Assembly: GCF_009208555.1 (NCBI RefSeq)
Contig: NZ_WFLI01000027.1
Location: 1 to 64,000 of the forward strand
DNA: 64,000 nt
Direction of reading: 5' to 3'
DNA from: Janthinobacterium violaceinigrum
GTDB lineage: Bacteria > Pseudomonadota > Gammaproteobacteria > Burkholderiales > Burkholderiaceae_D
The notes under the pieces: model-generated
Seen by the model: the letters and a program-made list of their open reading frames with translations, nothing else
Database searches by the model: none
Told to the model about the DNA's origin: nothing
Made by a program: the position numbers and the translations under genes
In this document: positions 8,586-17,903 of the stretch, one piece after another
Layout: the number at the start of each line of letters is the position of its first letter
Position numbering within the stretch: the first letter of the stretch is position 1

Positions 8586-9656
8586 ATGACCGATAAATTG
8601 AAACCGCTGCGCGAACAGATCGATGCGATCGACGCGCAAATCCTCGACCTACTGAACCGCCGCGCGCAAATCGCCCAGCAAGTGGGCCACGTAAAAGCCG
8701 AGACGCAGGCGCCCGTGTTCCGTCCCGAACGCGAGGCGCAGGTGCTGCGCGGCGTGGCCGAGCGCAATCCCGGCCCCATGGGCGACCGCGAAGTGCAGAC
8801 CATCTTCCGCGAAATCATGTCGTCCTGCCGCTCGCTGGAAAAGCGCGTCACCGTCGCCTATCTGGGCCCGGCCGGCACCTTCAGCGAACAGGCCGTGTAC
8901 CAGCAGTTCGGCAGCGCCGTCGAAGGCTTGCCGTGCGCGTCCATCGATGAAGTGTTCCGCTCCGCCGAAGCGGGGACGGCCGACTTCGGCGTGGTGCCGA
9001 TCGAGAATTCCTCGGAAGGCGCCGTCAACCGCACGCTCGACATGATGCTGCAGACCAGTCTCATCATCAGCGGCGAAGTGGCCATCGCCGTGCACCACAG
9101 CCTGATGACGAAGAGCGGCAACATGGATGGCGTCACGTCCATCTGCGCCCATTCGCAGGCGCTGGCCCAGTGCCAGGTCTGGCTGAACCAGAACTACCCG
9201 CACATCGAGCGCCGCGCCGTGGCGTCGAATGCCGAAGCGGCCCGCCTGGCCGGCGAAGACGGCACGGTGGCGGCGATTGCCAGCGAACTGGCGGGCGCGC
9301 AGTACAAGCTGGGCGTGGTCAAGGGCCATATCCAGGACGACCCGCACAACCGCACGCGCTTTGCCGTCGTGGGGACCTTGCAGACGGCGCCGTCGGGCAA
9401 GGACCAGACCTCGCTGGTGCTGGCCGTGCCGAACAAGGCGGGCGCCGTGTACCAGCTGCTCGCGCCGCTGGCGAAACACGGCGTGTCGATGACGCGCTTC
9501 GAGTCGCGCCCGGCGCGCATGGGTAGCTGGGAGTATTATTTCTATGTCGATGTGGAAGGCCACGTGCACGATGCAGCCGTCGCCCAGGCGCTGGCTGAAT
9601 TGCAGGGCAATGCGGCCTTCTTCAAGGTGCTGGGGTCGTATCCTGTCAGTCTGTGA
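8586..9656 (+). CDS. pheA: Bifunctional chorismate mutase/prephenate dehydratase
   Basis: A 356-residue P-protein of phenylalanine synthesis. An AroQ-type chorismate mutase occupies roughly residues 1-90. It is followed by the prephenate dehydratase domain starting TVAYLGPAGTFSEQA, with the catalytic threonine in NRTRF. A C-terminal ACT domain carries the ESRP motif that binds phenylalanine for feedback inhibition. I chose ATG 8586, which gives the usual N-terminus MTDKLKPLRE. An in-frame ATG at 8553 would add 11 residues. It lies 82 bases after serC. Confidence 0.96.
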   Translation: MTDKLKPLREQIDAIDAQILDLLNRRAQIAQQVGHVKAETQAPVFRPEREAQVLRGVAERNPGPMGDREVQTIFREIMSSCRSLEKRVTVAYLGPAGTFSEQAVYQQFGSAVEGLPCASIDEVFRSAEAGTADFGVVPIENSSEGAVNRTLDMMLQTSLIISGEVAIAVHHSLMTKSGNMDGVTSICAHSQALAQCQVWLNQNYPHIERRAVASNAEAARLAGEDGTVAAIASELAGAQYKLGVVKGHIQDDPHNRTRFAVVGTLQTAPSGKDQTSLVLAVPNKAGAVYQLLAPLAKHGVSMTRFESRPARMGSWEYYFYVDVEGHVHDAAVAQALAELQGNAAFFKVLGSYPVSL

Positions 9657-9784
9657 CGTCGACGGTGGTGTCGGATTGCGGCCCGCGGCCTGATCCGGCC
9701 TACAATAAGCCGTCGCCTGGGTTCGCGCAGCGTAACCCGACAACAGCCTCCAGCCTAATCATTCACCAACTTTTAAAGAACACC

Positions 9785-10891
9785 ATGTCTAAAAATATCG
9801 GTCCAGAATACGTCCGCGCCATCGCCCCTTACCAGAGCGGCAAACCGATCGCGGAAGTCGCGCGCGAATTCGGCCTCGACGAGGCAGCCATCGTCAAGCT
9901 GGCGTCGAATGAAAACCCGTACGGCATGCCGGAATCGGCCAAGCAGGCGATGATCGCCGCCATCGATGACCTGGGCCGCTACCCGGACGCCAACGGCTTC
10001 GAGCTGAAAGCCGTGCTGTCGAAGCGCTATGACGTGCCGGCCGACTGGATCACCCTGGGCAACGGCAGCAACGACATCCTGGAAATCGCCGCGCACGCGT
10101 TTGTCGAGCACGGCCAGTCCGTCGTGTACTCGCAGTACTCGTTCGCCGTGTACGCGCTGGCCACGCAAGGCCTGGGCGCGCGCCACATCGTCGTGCCGGC
10201 GCAAGCCTATGGCCATGACCTGGACGCGATGGCGGCGGCGATTGCCGACGACACGCGCCTGGTCTTCATCGCCAATCCGAACAACCCGACCGGCACCTTC
10301 CTGACGGCCGCACAGCTCGAAGCGTTCCTGCAGAAAGTGCCGCAGCACGTGGTGGTGGTGCTGGACGAAGCCTACAACGAGTTCCTGTCGGCCGACGATC
10401 AGTACGAATCGACGGCCTGGGTGCGCCAGTATCCGAACCTGGTGGTCTCGCGCACCCTGTCGAAGGCCTACGGCCTGGCCGGCCTGCGCATCGGCTTCGC
10501 CATCGCCCAGCCGGCGCTGACGGACCTGATGAACCGCATCCGCCAGCCGTTCAACGTCAATTCGCTGGCGCAGGCAGCCGCCATCGCGGCCCTGAACGAC
10601 AAGGACTTCCTCGAGCAGAGCGCGCGCAACAACGCGGCCGGCTACCAGCAGTTCACGCAAGCGTTCGCGCAACTGGGCCTGGAATACGTGCCGTCGCACG
10701 GCAATTTCGTGCTGGTGAAAGTGGGCGACGACGACGGCGCCGGCGCGCGCGTCAACCTGGCGTTGCTGAAACAGGGCGTCATCGTGCGTCCCGTGGGCAG
10801 CTATGGCTTGCCGCAGTGGCTGCGCATCTCCATCGGCCTGCCGCAGGAAAACGCCATCTTCATCGCCGCGCTGACGAAAGCGCTGGCTTGA
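9785..10891 (+). CDS. hisC: Histidinol-phosphate/aromatic aminotransferase
   Basis: A 368-residue class I/II PLP aminotransferase. The PLP-binding lysine is K227 in SRTLSKAYGLAGLRIGF; NPNNPTG and the C-terminal LRISIGLP arginine motif are present. HisC-type enzymes accept histidinol phosphate and often aromatic substrates. Lying between pheA and tyrA, this copy (HisC2 type) probably transaminates phenylpyruvate, hydroxyphenylpyruvate or prephenate. The reaction preference is inferred from context. Another hisC in a histidine operon elsewhere in the genome would be expected. Confidence 0.93.
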   Translation: MSKNIGPEYVRAIAPYQSGKPIAEVAREFGLDEAAIVKLASNENPYGMPESAKQAMIAAIDDLGRYPDANGFELKAVLSKRYDVPADWITLGNGSNDILEIAAHAFVEHGQSVVYSQYSFAVYALATQGLGARHIVVPAQAYGHDLDAMAAAIADDTRLVFIANPNNPTGTFLTAAQLEAFLQKVPQHVVVVLDEAYNEFLSADDQYESTAWVRQYPNLVVSRTLSKAYGLAGLRIGFAIAQPALTDLMNRIRQPFNVNSLAQAAAIAALNDKDFLEQSARNNAAGYQQFTQAFAQLGLEYVPSHGNFVLVKVGDDDGAGARVNLALLKQGVIVRPVGSYGLPQWLRISIGLPQENAIFIAALTKALA

Positions 10892-10895
10892 CGAT

Positions 10896-11801
10896 ATGAC
10901 GACGCCTGCACTGAAAAAAATCGTCATCTTCGGCGTAGGCCTGATCGGCGGCTCGTTCGCGCGCGCCTTGAAGCATGCGGGCGCGGTGCAAACCGTGGTC
11001 GGCATGGGCCGCTCGCCCGCGTCGATGGCGCGCGCGCTGGAGCTGGGCATCATCGACGAAATCGGCGGCGACATGGCCGCGGCGCTTGCGGGCGCCGACC
11101 TGGTGCTGCTGGCCGCGCCCGTGGCGCAGACGGGCGCCATCCTGGCGTCCATCGCGCCGCACCTGCAGCCCGGTACCATCGTCAGCGATGCGGGCAGCAC
11201 GAAAAGCGACGTGGTGGCGGCCGCGCGCGCGGCGCTCGGCGGCAAGGCGGGCCAGTTCGTGCCCGGCCACCCGATCGCGGGACGCGAGACGAATGGCCCC
11301 GATGCGGCCATCATCGACCTGTATCAGGGCAAGAAAGTGGTGCTCACGCCGCTGGCGGAAAATAGCGCGGCCGATGTGGAACGGGTGGCGGCCGCGTGGC
11401 GCGCCTGCGGCGCCATCCTGCACACCTTGAGCCCTGAAGAACATGACAAGGTGTTTGCCGCCGTCAGCCATCTGCCGCACCTGCTGGCCTTTGCGCTGGT
11501 CGACGACATCGCCAGGAAGCCGCACGCGGGCCTGCTGTTCCAGTACGCGGCCAGCGGCTTTCGCGACTTTACGCGCATCGCCGGCTCATCGCCGGAAATG
11601 TGGCGCGACATCAGCCTGGCCAACCAGCCGGCGCTGCTGCACGAACTCGATGCCTACCTGGCGCAGCTGACGACCTTGCGCGCCCACCTGGCTGCGAACG
11701 ACGGCGCCGCCATCGAGGGCGTGTATGCGAACGCCCAGCACGCGCGCCAGCAATGGATCGAGGCGATCGAAACGGCGGAAGCGCCCGCGCTCACACAATA
11801 A
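10896..11801 (+). CDS. tyrA: Prephenate dehydrogenase
   Basis: A 301-residue NAD(P)-dependent dehydrogenase of tyrosine synthesis. The dinucleotide motif GVGLIGGS lies at residues 13-20. The substrate-site sequences PGHPIAGRE and SHLPHLLAFAL are typical of TyrA. No ACT domain follows, so feedback by tyrosine would act on the catalytic domain itself. It starts 4 bases after the hisC stop and ends 15 bases before the aroA start, so it is part of a tight operon. Confidence 0.95.
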   Translation: MTTPALKKIVIFGVGLIGGSFARALKHAGAVQTVVGMGRSPASMARALELGIIDEIGGDMAAALAGADLVLLAAPVAQTGAILASIAPHLQPGTIVSDAGSTKSDVVAAARAALGGKAGQFVPGHPIAGRETNGPDAAIIDLYQGKKVVLTPLAENSAADVERVAAAWRACGAILHTLSPEEHDKVFAAVSHLPHLLAFALVDDIARKPHAGLLFQYAASGFRDFTRIAGSSPEMWRDISLANQPALLHELDAYLAQLTTLRAHLAANDGAAIEGVYANAQHARQQWIEAIETAEAPALTQ

Positions 11802-11816
11802 TTGAAGGATTCCAGC

Positions 11817-13172
11817 ATGACCCAGACCAAGCAATACCCCCACCATATCGACTTGACGCCCGTGATGCATGCCGAAGGCACGGTGCGCCTGCCCGGCTCG
11901 AAAAGCATTTCCAACCGCGTGCTGCTGCTGGCCGCGCTGGCCAAGGGCACGACGAAGATCATCGACCTGCTGGCCTCCGACGACACCTTCGTCATGCTCA
12001 CGGCACTGACTTCGCTGGGCGTCAAATGGACGCAGGATGAATTGACGGGCGATCCGGCCACGGCGCACCAGGTGCACCACGTGGAAGGCTGCGGCGGCGT
12101 CTTCCCGCACCACGAGGCGGACCTGTTCATGGGCAATGCCGGCACGGCCATCCGCCCGCTGACGGCGGCGCTGGCCGTCATCGGCGGCGACTACACCCTG
12201 CACGGGGTGTCGCGCATGCACGAGCGTCCCATCGGCGACCTGGTCGACGCGCTGAACGCCGTCGGCACGCAGATCGAGTACACGGGCGAGCAGGGTTTCC
12301 CGCCGCTGCGCATCCGCCGCGGCCACATCCACGCGCAGCGCATCGCCGTGCGCGGCAACGTGTCGAGCCAGTTCCTGACGGCCCTCCTGATGGTGGCGCC
12401 GCTGATGGCGCGCGACCATGCCGTGACCATCGACGTCACGGGCGAGCTGATCTCGAAGCCGTACATCGAGATCACCCTGAACCTGATGCGCCGTTTCGGC
12501 GTGACGGTCGAACATGACGGCTGGCAGTCGTTCACCGTGCAGCCGGGCCAGCAGTACCAGAGCCCGGGCACCATCCACGTCGAGGGCGACGCCTCGTCGG
12601 CGTCCTACTTCCTGGCGGCCGGCGCCATCGGCGGCGGTCCCGTGCGCGTGGAAGGCGTGGGGCGCGACAGCATTCAGGGCGACGTGCGCTTCGTCGAAGC
12701 CTTGCAGCAGATGGGCGCGACCATCACCATGGGCGAGAACTGGATCGAAGCCCGCTCGAACGGCGTGCTGAAAGCCGTCGACATGGATTTCAACCACATC
12801 CCCGACGCGGCCATGACGATCGCCGTGGCCGCCCTGTATGCGGACGGCACTTCGACCCTGCGCAATATCGCCAGCTGGCGCGTAAAAGAGACGGACCGCC
12901 TGGCCGCCATGGCCACGGAGTTGCGCAAGCTGGGCGCGCAAGTGGAAGAGGGTGCGGACTACCTGCGCGTGACGCCGCCGGAGCAGATTCTGGCTGCCAC
13001 CATCGACACGTATGACGACCACCGCATGGCCATGTGCTTTTCGCTGGCCTCGCTGGATGGCGCGGCGCGGCGCGGCAATGAAATGCGCATCAACGACCCG
13101 AAATGCGTGGCCAAGACCTTCCCCGAGTATTTCGCCGCGTTTGCGGGGATTGCCAAAGACACCCTGATTTAA
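11817..13172 (+). CDS. aroA: 3-phosphoshikimate 1-carboxyvinyltransferase (EPSP synthase)
   Basis: A 451-residue EPSP synthase of the shikimate pathway. LPGSKSISNR near residues 25-34 carries the phosphate-binding lysine. GNAGTAIRPLTAAL is the glyphosate-site loop with Thr and Pro at the conserved positions, as in class I (glyphosate-sensitive) enzymes. The C-terminal DDHRMAM motif is intact. ATG 11817 follows GAAGGAT at a normal distance; an in-frame TTG at 11802 lies too close to that ribosome site. It is 15 bases after tyrA and 15 before cmk. Confidence 0.97.
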   Translation: MTQTKQYPHHIDLTPVMHAEGTVRLPGSKSISNRVLLLAALAKGTTKIIDLLASDDTFVMLTALTSLGVKWTQDELTGDPATAHQVHHVEGCGGVFPHHEADLFMGNAGTAIRPLTAALAVIGGDYTLHGVSRMHERPIGDLVDALNAVGTQIEYTGEQGFPPLRIRRGHIHAQRIAVRGNVSSQFLTALLMVAPLMARDHAVTIDVTGELISKPYIEITLNLMRRFGVTVEHDGWQSFTVQPGQQYQSPGTIHVEGDASSASYFLAAGAIGGGPVRVEGVGRDSIQGDVRFVEALQQMGATITMGENWIEARSNGVLKAVDMDFNHIPDAAMTIAVAALYADGTSTLRNIASWRVKETDRLAAMATELRKLGAQVEEGADYLRVTPPEQILAATIDTYDDHRMAMCFSLASLDGAARRGNEMRINDPKCVAKTFPEYFAAFAGIAKDTLI

Positions 13173-13187
13173 TTGATTGCCAACACT

Positions 13188-13856
13188 ATGCCGACCTCCA
13201 ATATCCCAGTCATCGCCATCGACGGCCCCACCGCTTCCGGCAAGGGCACGGTGGCGCACCGCGTGGCCGACAAGCTGGGCTTTCATTACCTGGACTCGGG
13301 TGCGCTGTACCGCCTGACGGCCCTGACGGCGCTGCGCCGCGGCACGGACTTGCGCGACGAGCATGCGCTGGCCAAGCTGGCCGAGCACCTGCCCTGCCAT
13401 TTCGCGGGCGGCGAGATCCTGCTGGCGCAGGAAAACGTCACCGAGCTGATCCGTGCCGAAGAAGTGGGCAATACGGCGTCGAAAATTGCCGTCTTGCCAA
13501 CCTTGCGCCATGCGCTGGTGGGCTTGCAGCTGGGTTTCCGCAAGACGCCGGGCCTGGTGGCGGACGGACGCGACATGGGCACGGTGATCTTCCCGCACGC
13601 CCCGCTGAAGGTGTTCCTCACGGCCAGCGTCGAGGCGCGCGCGCAACGGCGCTACAAGCAATTGATAGACAAGGGTTTTTCTGCTAATATGGAAGACCTT
13701 CTGATGGATTTGCAGGCGCGGGACGAACGTGATACTCACCGTGCGATTGCGCCGCTGGTCCCCGCGGAAGGGGCGCATGTCCTCGATACCTCGGCAATGA
13801 CGGCTGATGAAGCCGTTGAAACCGTGTTGAAATGGTATGCCGCTGCAACAAAATAG
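13188..13856 (+). CDS. cmk: Cytidylate kinase
   Basis: A 222-residue CMP/dCMP kinase. The P-loop GPTASGKGT is at residues 13-21, YLDSGALYR binds the nucleotide monophosphate, and DGRDMGTVIFP and a lid with RAQRRYKQL follow. The ATG at 13188 gives the standard N-terminus. The aroA-cmk-rpsA-ihfB order is widely conserved in proteobacteria. Confidence 0.97.
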   Translation: MPTSNIPVIAIDGPTASGKGTVAHRVADKLGFHYLDSGALYRLTALTALRRGTDLRDEHALAKLAEHLPCHFAGGEILLAQENVTELIRAEEVGNTASKIAVLPTLRHALVGLQLGFRKTPGLVADGRDMGTVIFPHAPLKVFLTASVEARAQRRYKQLIDKGFSANMEDLLMDLQARDERDTHRAIAPLVPAEGAHVLDTSAMTADEAVETVLKWYAAATK

Positions 13857-13968
13857 CGCGAGCTATGTGGTGCCCGTTGACGGCTCCTGGCCTGTCCGGG
13901 TGTGTCAAAAACCTAACCCAGTTTAAGTCGCATCGTGCGATCTCTGCTGGATAACCTGTGTGAACCCT

Positions 13969-15681
13969 ATGTCTACTGTTACAACTAACGAATCTACCGG
14001 TATGGAAAGTTTTGCTGCGCTCTTCGAGGAATCGTTGTCGCGTCAAGATATGCGCTCCGGCGAAGTTATTTCCGCTGAAGTCGTGCGCCTCGACCACAAT
14101 TTCGTGATCGTGAACGCTGGCCTCAAATCCGAAGCATTCATCCCTGTCGAAGAATTCAAGAACGACCACGGTGAACTGGAAGTCAAAGTTGGTGACTTCG
14201 TTTCCGTGGCGATCGAATCGCTGGAAAACGGTTTCGGCGATACCATCCTGTCGCGCGATAAAGCCAAGCGTCTGGCTTCGTGGCTGGCTCTGGAAAAAGC
14301 GATGGAATCGGGCGAAATCGTCGTCGGTACCGTCAATGGTAAAGTCAAAGGCGGTCTGACCGTGTTGACCAACGGCATCCGCGCATTCCTGCCGGGCTCG
14401 CTGGTTGATACCCGTCCTGTCAAAGACACCACCCCATTCGAAGGCAAAACCCTCGAATTCAAAGTGATCAAGCTGGATCGCAAGCGTAACAACGTGGTTC
14501 TGTCCCGCCGCGCCGTCATCGAAGCTTCGATGGGCGAAGAGCGTCAGAAACTGATGGAAACGCTGAAAGAAGGCACGGTCGTGACCGGCGTCGTCAAAAA
14601 TATCACCGACTACGGCGCGTTCGTGGATCTGGGCGGTATCGATGGCCTGCTGCATATCACCGACCTGGCATGGCGCCGTGTACGTCACCCGTCGGAAGTT
14701 CTGACGGTTGGCCAGGAAATCACCGCCAAAGTCCTGAAATACGATCAAGAGAAAAACCGTGTTTCGCTGGGCGTGAAACAACTGGGCGACGATCCTTGGA
14801 CCGGTCTGTCCCGTCGTTACCCACAAAGCACCCGTCTGTTCGGTAAAGTAACGAACCTGACCGACTACGGCGCGTTCGTTGAAGTGGAACAGGGTATCGA
14901 AGGTCTGGTACACGTTTCCGAAATGGACTGGACGAACAAAAACGTTGCTCCTAACAAAGTTGTCCAACTGGGCGACGAAGTAGAAGTGATGGTTCTGGAA
15001 ATCGACGAAGAGCGTCGTCGTATTTCGTTGGGCATGAAACAGTGCAAAGCCAATCCATGGGACGACTTCGGTGTTACCCATAAGAAAGGTGACAAAGTCC
15101 GCGGCGCGATCAAATCGATCACCGACTTCGGCGTGTTCATCGGCCTGGCCGGCAACATCGACGGTCTGGTGCACCTGTCCGACCTGTCCTGGACCGAAAC
15201 CGGCGAAGAAGCCGTGCGTCGCTTCAAGAAAGGTGACGAACTGGAAGCCATCGTTCTGGCCATCGACGTTGAGCGCGAGCGCGTTTCCCTGGGCGTCAAG
15301 CAACTGGAAGGTGACCCATTCAACAACTTCGCAGCCATGAACGACAAAGGCTCGCTGGTAACCGGTACCGTTAAATCGGTTGAGCCTAAAGGCGCCGTGA
15401 TCCAACTGTCCGAAGAAGTTGAAGGCTACCTGCGCGCTTCCGAAATCTCGCGCGACCGCGTTGAAGATGCTGGTACGCACCTGAAAGTCGGCGACACCGT
15501 CGAAGCAATGGTGTTGAACATTGACCGCAAAGCCCGTGGTATCCAACTGTCGATCAAAGCGAAAGACAACGTTGAAACCCAGGAAGCCATGCAGAAGATG
15601 GCAGCTACCGACAACAACGCAGCTTCGGGCACCACCAGCCTGGGCGCCTTGTTGAAAGCTAAGTTCGATAACAAGAACTAA
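13969..15681 (+). CDS. rpsA: 30S ribosomal protein S1
   Basis: A 570-residue protein built from six S1 RNA-binding repeats. The canonical DYGAFVDLGGIDGLLHITD and later DYGAFVEVEQGIEGLVHVSE and DFGVFIGLAGNIDGLVHLSD copies are easy to see. S1 recruits mRNA to the 30S subunit. I chose ATG 13969; GTG 13960 is a possible earlier start. The 112-base leader after cmk is long enough for autoregulatory structure. Codon use is less GC-rich at third positions than in neighbours, as expected for a highly expressed gene. Confidence 0.98.
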   Translation: MSTVTTNESTGMESFAALFEESLSRQDMRSGEVISAEVVRLDHNFVIVNAGLKSEAFIPVEEFKNDHGELEVKVGDFVSVAIESLENGFGDTILSRDKAKRLASWLALEKAMESGEIVVGTVNGKVKGGLTVLTNGIRAFLPGSLVDTRPVKDTTPFEGKTLEFKVIKLDRKRNNVVLSRRAVIEASMGEERQKLMETLKEGTVVTGVVKNITDYGAFVDLGGIDGLLHITDLAWRRVRHPSEVLTVGQEITAKVLKYDQEKNRVSLGVKQLGDDPWTGLSRRYPQSTRLFGKVTNLTDYGAFVEVEQGIEGLVHVSEMDWTNKNVAPNKVVQLGDEVEVMVLEIDEERRRISLGMKQCKANPWDDFGVTHKKGDKVRGAIKSITDFGVFIGLAGNIDGLVHLSDLSWTETGEEAVRRFKKGDELEAIVLAIDVERERVSLGVKQLEGDPFNNFAAMNDKGSLVTGTVKSVEPKGAVIQLSEEVEGYLRASEISRDRVEDAGTHLKVGDTVEAMVLNIDRKARGIQLSIKAKDNVETQEAMQKMAATDNNAASGTTSLGALLKAKFDNKN

Positions 15682-15698
15682 GACTGCGGATACGGCAG

Positions 15699-16004
15699 AT
15701 GACAAAGTCCGAGCTGATCAACCGCCTCGCTGAGCGTTATTCTCAGCTGGTGGCGAAAGATGCGGAGTATGCCGTCAAGACCATTCTCGATGCGATGACC
15801 AACGCCCTGGCGACGGGCCAGCGTATCGAGATCCGCGGTTTTGGCAGTTTTGCCCTGAACAGCAGGCCCCCGCGCATCGGCCGCAACCCGAAATCCGGCG
15901 ACAAGGTGATGGTGCCCGAAAAGCGGGTGCCCCACTTCAAACCGGGCAAACAGTTGCGCGAGCGGGTGGACGCGATGGTCGGACAACCGATCATCGAGGA
16001 TTAA
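15699..16004 (+). CDS. ihfB: Integration host factor subunit beta
   Basis: A 101-residue DNA-bending protein of the HU/IHF fold. The dimer-forming N-terminal helices begin MTKSELINRLAER. The beta-arm signature GFGSFALNSRPPRIGRNPK contains the proline that wedges into DNA. It pairs with IhfA, encoded elsewhere. Starts 17 bases after rpsA, so it is probably co-transcribed, and is followed by a strong terminator. Confidence 0.97.
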   Translation: MTKSELINRLAERYSQLVAKDAEYAVKTILDAMTNALATGQRIEIRGFGSFALNSRPPRIGRNPKSGDKVMVPEKRVPHFKPGKQLRERVDAMVGQPIIED

Positions 16005-16027
16005 TCGTCTGCTGGAAGGCGACATAG

Positions 16028-16058
16028 AAAGCGGCGTCCTTGGATGCCGCTTTTTTTT
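16028..16058 (+). terminator. Rho-independent terminator after ihfB
   Basis: AAAGCGGC (16028-16035) pairs with GCCGCTTT (16046-16053), followed by further T residues to 16058. It closes the long serC-ihfB transcript or its last segment. Confidence 0.9.
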
Positions 16059-16076
16059 GTTAATATGCTGAGAATA

Positions 16077-16188
16077 CCTGACATAAGCTACTGCGCGTCG
16101 CGCTTTGCGGCCTGCGATGCTCACCGTACTTCAGTACGGTTGCGCTTCTCGGCCGCAAATCACTGACGCTCGCTACGCTTCTGTCAGG
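16077..16188. repeat. 112-bp imperfect palindromic element
   Basis: The element is bounded by CCTGACA (16077-16083) and TGTCAGG (16182-16188). It is centred on the perfect 16-mer CCGTACTTCAGTACGG and contains a second matching arm pair TTTGCGGCC/GGCCGCAAA. The two halves match over most of their length with small gaps, so an RNA copy would fold into one long stem. It lies between the ihfB terminator and the lapA ribosome site. It looks like a miniature palindromic repeat rather than a gene. Confidence 0.75.
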
Positions 16189-16239
16189 CATTCCAAGGTT
16201 GTGCCATACGGGCATTTTTTGTACTTTCTGGGCGTATCG

Positions 16240-16542
16240 ATGAAAATCATCTCCACCATCGTTGGCTGTGTTCTCTTCGTCCTGTTCTTCAGTTTTGCGC
16301 TGAAGAATGCGCAGGTTGTCGACCTGCATGTATTTCTCAATTATGAAATTCGCGGCCCCCTGGTCCTGATGCTGCTGGGCTTTTTTGTCGCTGGCGCCAG
16401 TCTGGGTGTCCTGGCCCTGACGCCAACCGTGTTCCGTCACCGCCGCGAAGCGACCAAGCAAAAAACCACCATTGCAGCGCTGCAGACCGTTGGCGTGGCC
16501 AGCAATGTCCAGCCGCAACCGGACAGCGTGAGCGCGCAGTAA
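16240..16542 (+). CDS. lapA: LPS assembly protein LapA
   Basis: A 100-residue inner-membrane protein with two transmembrane helices (about residues 4-22 and 42-63) and a basic cytoplasmic tail containing HRRREATKQK. Its size and topology, and the lapB gene 46 bases downstream, match LapA (YciS). With LapB it controls LpxC proteolysis by FtsH and so the lipopolysaccharide level. I start it at ATG 16240; frames extending upstream run through the palindromic element. Confidence 0.88.
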   Translation: MKIISTIVGCVLFVLFFSFALKNAQVVDLHVFLNYEIRGPLVLMLLGFFVAGASLGVLALTPTVFRHRREATKQKTTIAALQTVGVASNVQPQPDSVSAQ

Positions 16543-16588
16543 GCTGCGCCGTCGCTCCTATCTCTCTTACTCGAATAAAAACAATCGC

Positions 16589-17764
16589 ATGGATTTTGAA
16601 CTCTGGTGGCTCTTGGGTATCCCGGTGTTTTTCGCGCTGGGCTGGATTGCCGCGCGCGTGGACATTCATCAACTGGTGTCCGAATCGCGCAGCCTGCCGC
16701 GCAATTACTTCAAGGGCTTGAATTTCCTGCTCAATGAACAGCATGACAAGGCCATCGATGCCTTCATCGAAGTCGTCAAGCTGGACCCGGAATCGGCCGA
16801 TATGCACTTTGCGCTGGGCAACCTGTTCCGCCGCCGCGGCGAAACGGAACGCGCCATCCGCGTGCACCAGAATTTGCTGGCGCGTCCGGACCTGCCGCTG
16901 GAGCAGCAGGGCCATGCCGCCTACGAGCTGGGCATGGATTACCTGAAGGCGGGCTTGCTGGACCGCGCCGAAGAAACCTTCAACAGCCTGGTCGACACGC
17001 AATATGCGGCCCAGGCGCGCCGCGCGCTGCTGGAAATCTACCAGCGCGAAAAGGAATGGCCACGCGCCATCGAAGCGGCCGTGGGCTTGCAGGAATCGGG
17101 CGCCGGTGCGCGCCAGAAGGAAATCGCCCAGTTCTATTGCGAACTGGCGCATGACGCGCTCGTGCACATGAAGCCGGACGAAGCCATGCCGCTGCTGGAA
17201 AAAGCCCTGCAGACGGACCGCAAGAGCGTGCGCGCCACCATCCTGACGGGCGACGTGCTGCTGGCGCGCGGCGACGTGGAAGGCGCGCTGACCACTTGGC
17301 GCCGCGTGGAGCAGCAGAGCGTGCCGCACGTGGCCCTGGTGGCGCAGCGCCTGATGGATGGCTACACCAAGGTGGGCCGTGCGCAGGAAGGCGTCAACCT
17401 GCTGCGCTCCTACCTGGAAGAAGCGTCGTCGATCGACCTGATCGAAGTCGTCTTCAAGGCCGTCATCGAACTCGACGGCGTGGAAGCGGCGAAGCAGCTG
17501 GTCAGCGCCGAGCTGCGCCGCACGCCCACCCTGCTGGGCCTCGATAAACTGCTCGAGGCGCGCATGATGGATGCGCCGGCCGCCATCTGGTCCGAGCTGT
17601 CGATGGTGAAAAACCTCGTGCACGGCTACACGCAGAAGCTGGCCCGCTACCAGTGCAGCCACTGCGGCTTCAAGGCGCGCCAGTTCTACTGGCACTGCCC
17701 GGGCTGCAACAAGTGGGAAACGTATCCGCCGCGCCGCACGGAAGAGCTCAACGTCATGAATTAG
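16589..17764 (+). CDS. lapB: LPS assembly protein LapB
   Basis: A 391-residue protein with one N-terminal transmembrane helix (about residues 4-21) and a series of TPR repeats starting near FLLNEQHDKAIDAF. It ends in a rubredoxin-type zinc domain with CSHC and CPGC. In E. coli, LapB (YciM) couples FtsH to LpxC turnover, and both the TPR and metal domains are needed. It forms an operon with lapA. Confidence 0.95.
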   Translation: MDFELWWLLGIPVFFALGWIAARVDIHQLVSESRSLPRNYFKGLNFLLNEQHDKAIDAFIEVVKLDPESADMHFALGNLFRRRGETERAIRVHQNLLARPDLPLEQQGHAAYELGMDYLKAGLLDRAEETFNSLVDTQYAAQARRALLEIYQREKEWPRAIEAAVGLQESGAGARQKEIAQFYCELAHDALVHMKPDEAMPLLEKALQTDRKSVRATILTGDVLLARGDVEGALTTWRRVEQQSVPHVALVAQRLMDGYTKVGRAQEGVNLLRSYLEEASSIDLIEVVFKAVIELDGVEAAKQLVSAELRRTPTLLGLDKLLEARMMDAPAAIWSELSMVKNLVHGYTQKLARYQCSHCGFKARQFYWHCPGCNKWETYPPRRTEELNVMN

Positions 17765-17788
17765 TCGTGCCCGCCACGGGGCCCATGG

Positions 17789-17838
17789 CTGCGTTGCAGC
17801 GCCTCGCCGTACTATTCGTACTGTCTTCGGCGCCGCTC
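17789..17838. repeat. Imperfect palindrome with paired GTAC motifs
   Basis: GCAGCGCC (17796-17803) pairs at 7 of 8 positions with GGCGCCGC (17829-17836) around two GTAC tetramers at 17809 and 17818. Such GC-rich, GTAC-centred palindromes look like dispersed intergenic repeats. It lies just past the lapB stop. Confidence 0.5.
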
Positions 17839-17903
17839 CTTGCCCTGAACCCCGTGCTGTGCACTTGCAAGTCAGATAGATATATTACAAATACGGCACA
17901 ACC

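Noticed and set aside
11586..13778. Long minus-strand frame over aroA and cmk
   Set aside because: A shadow of two well-identified plus-strand enzymes, with Arg/His/Gln-rich low-complexity translation.
13684..15705. 673-codon frame antisense to rpsA
   Set aside because: The repeated phrases in it mirror the S1 repeats on the coding strand; no ribosome site or family.
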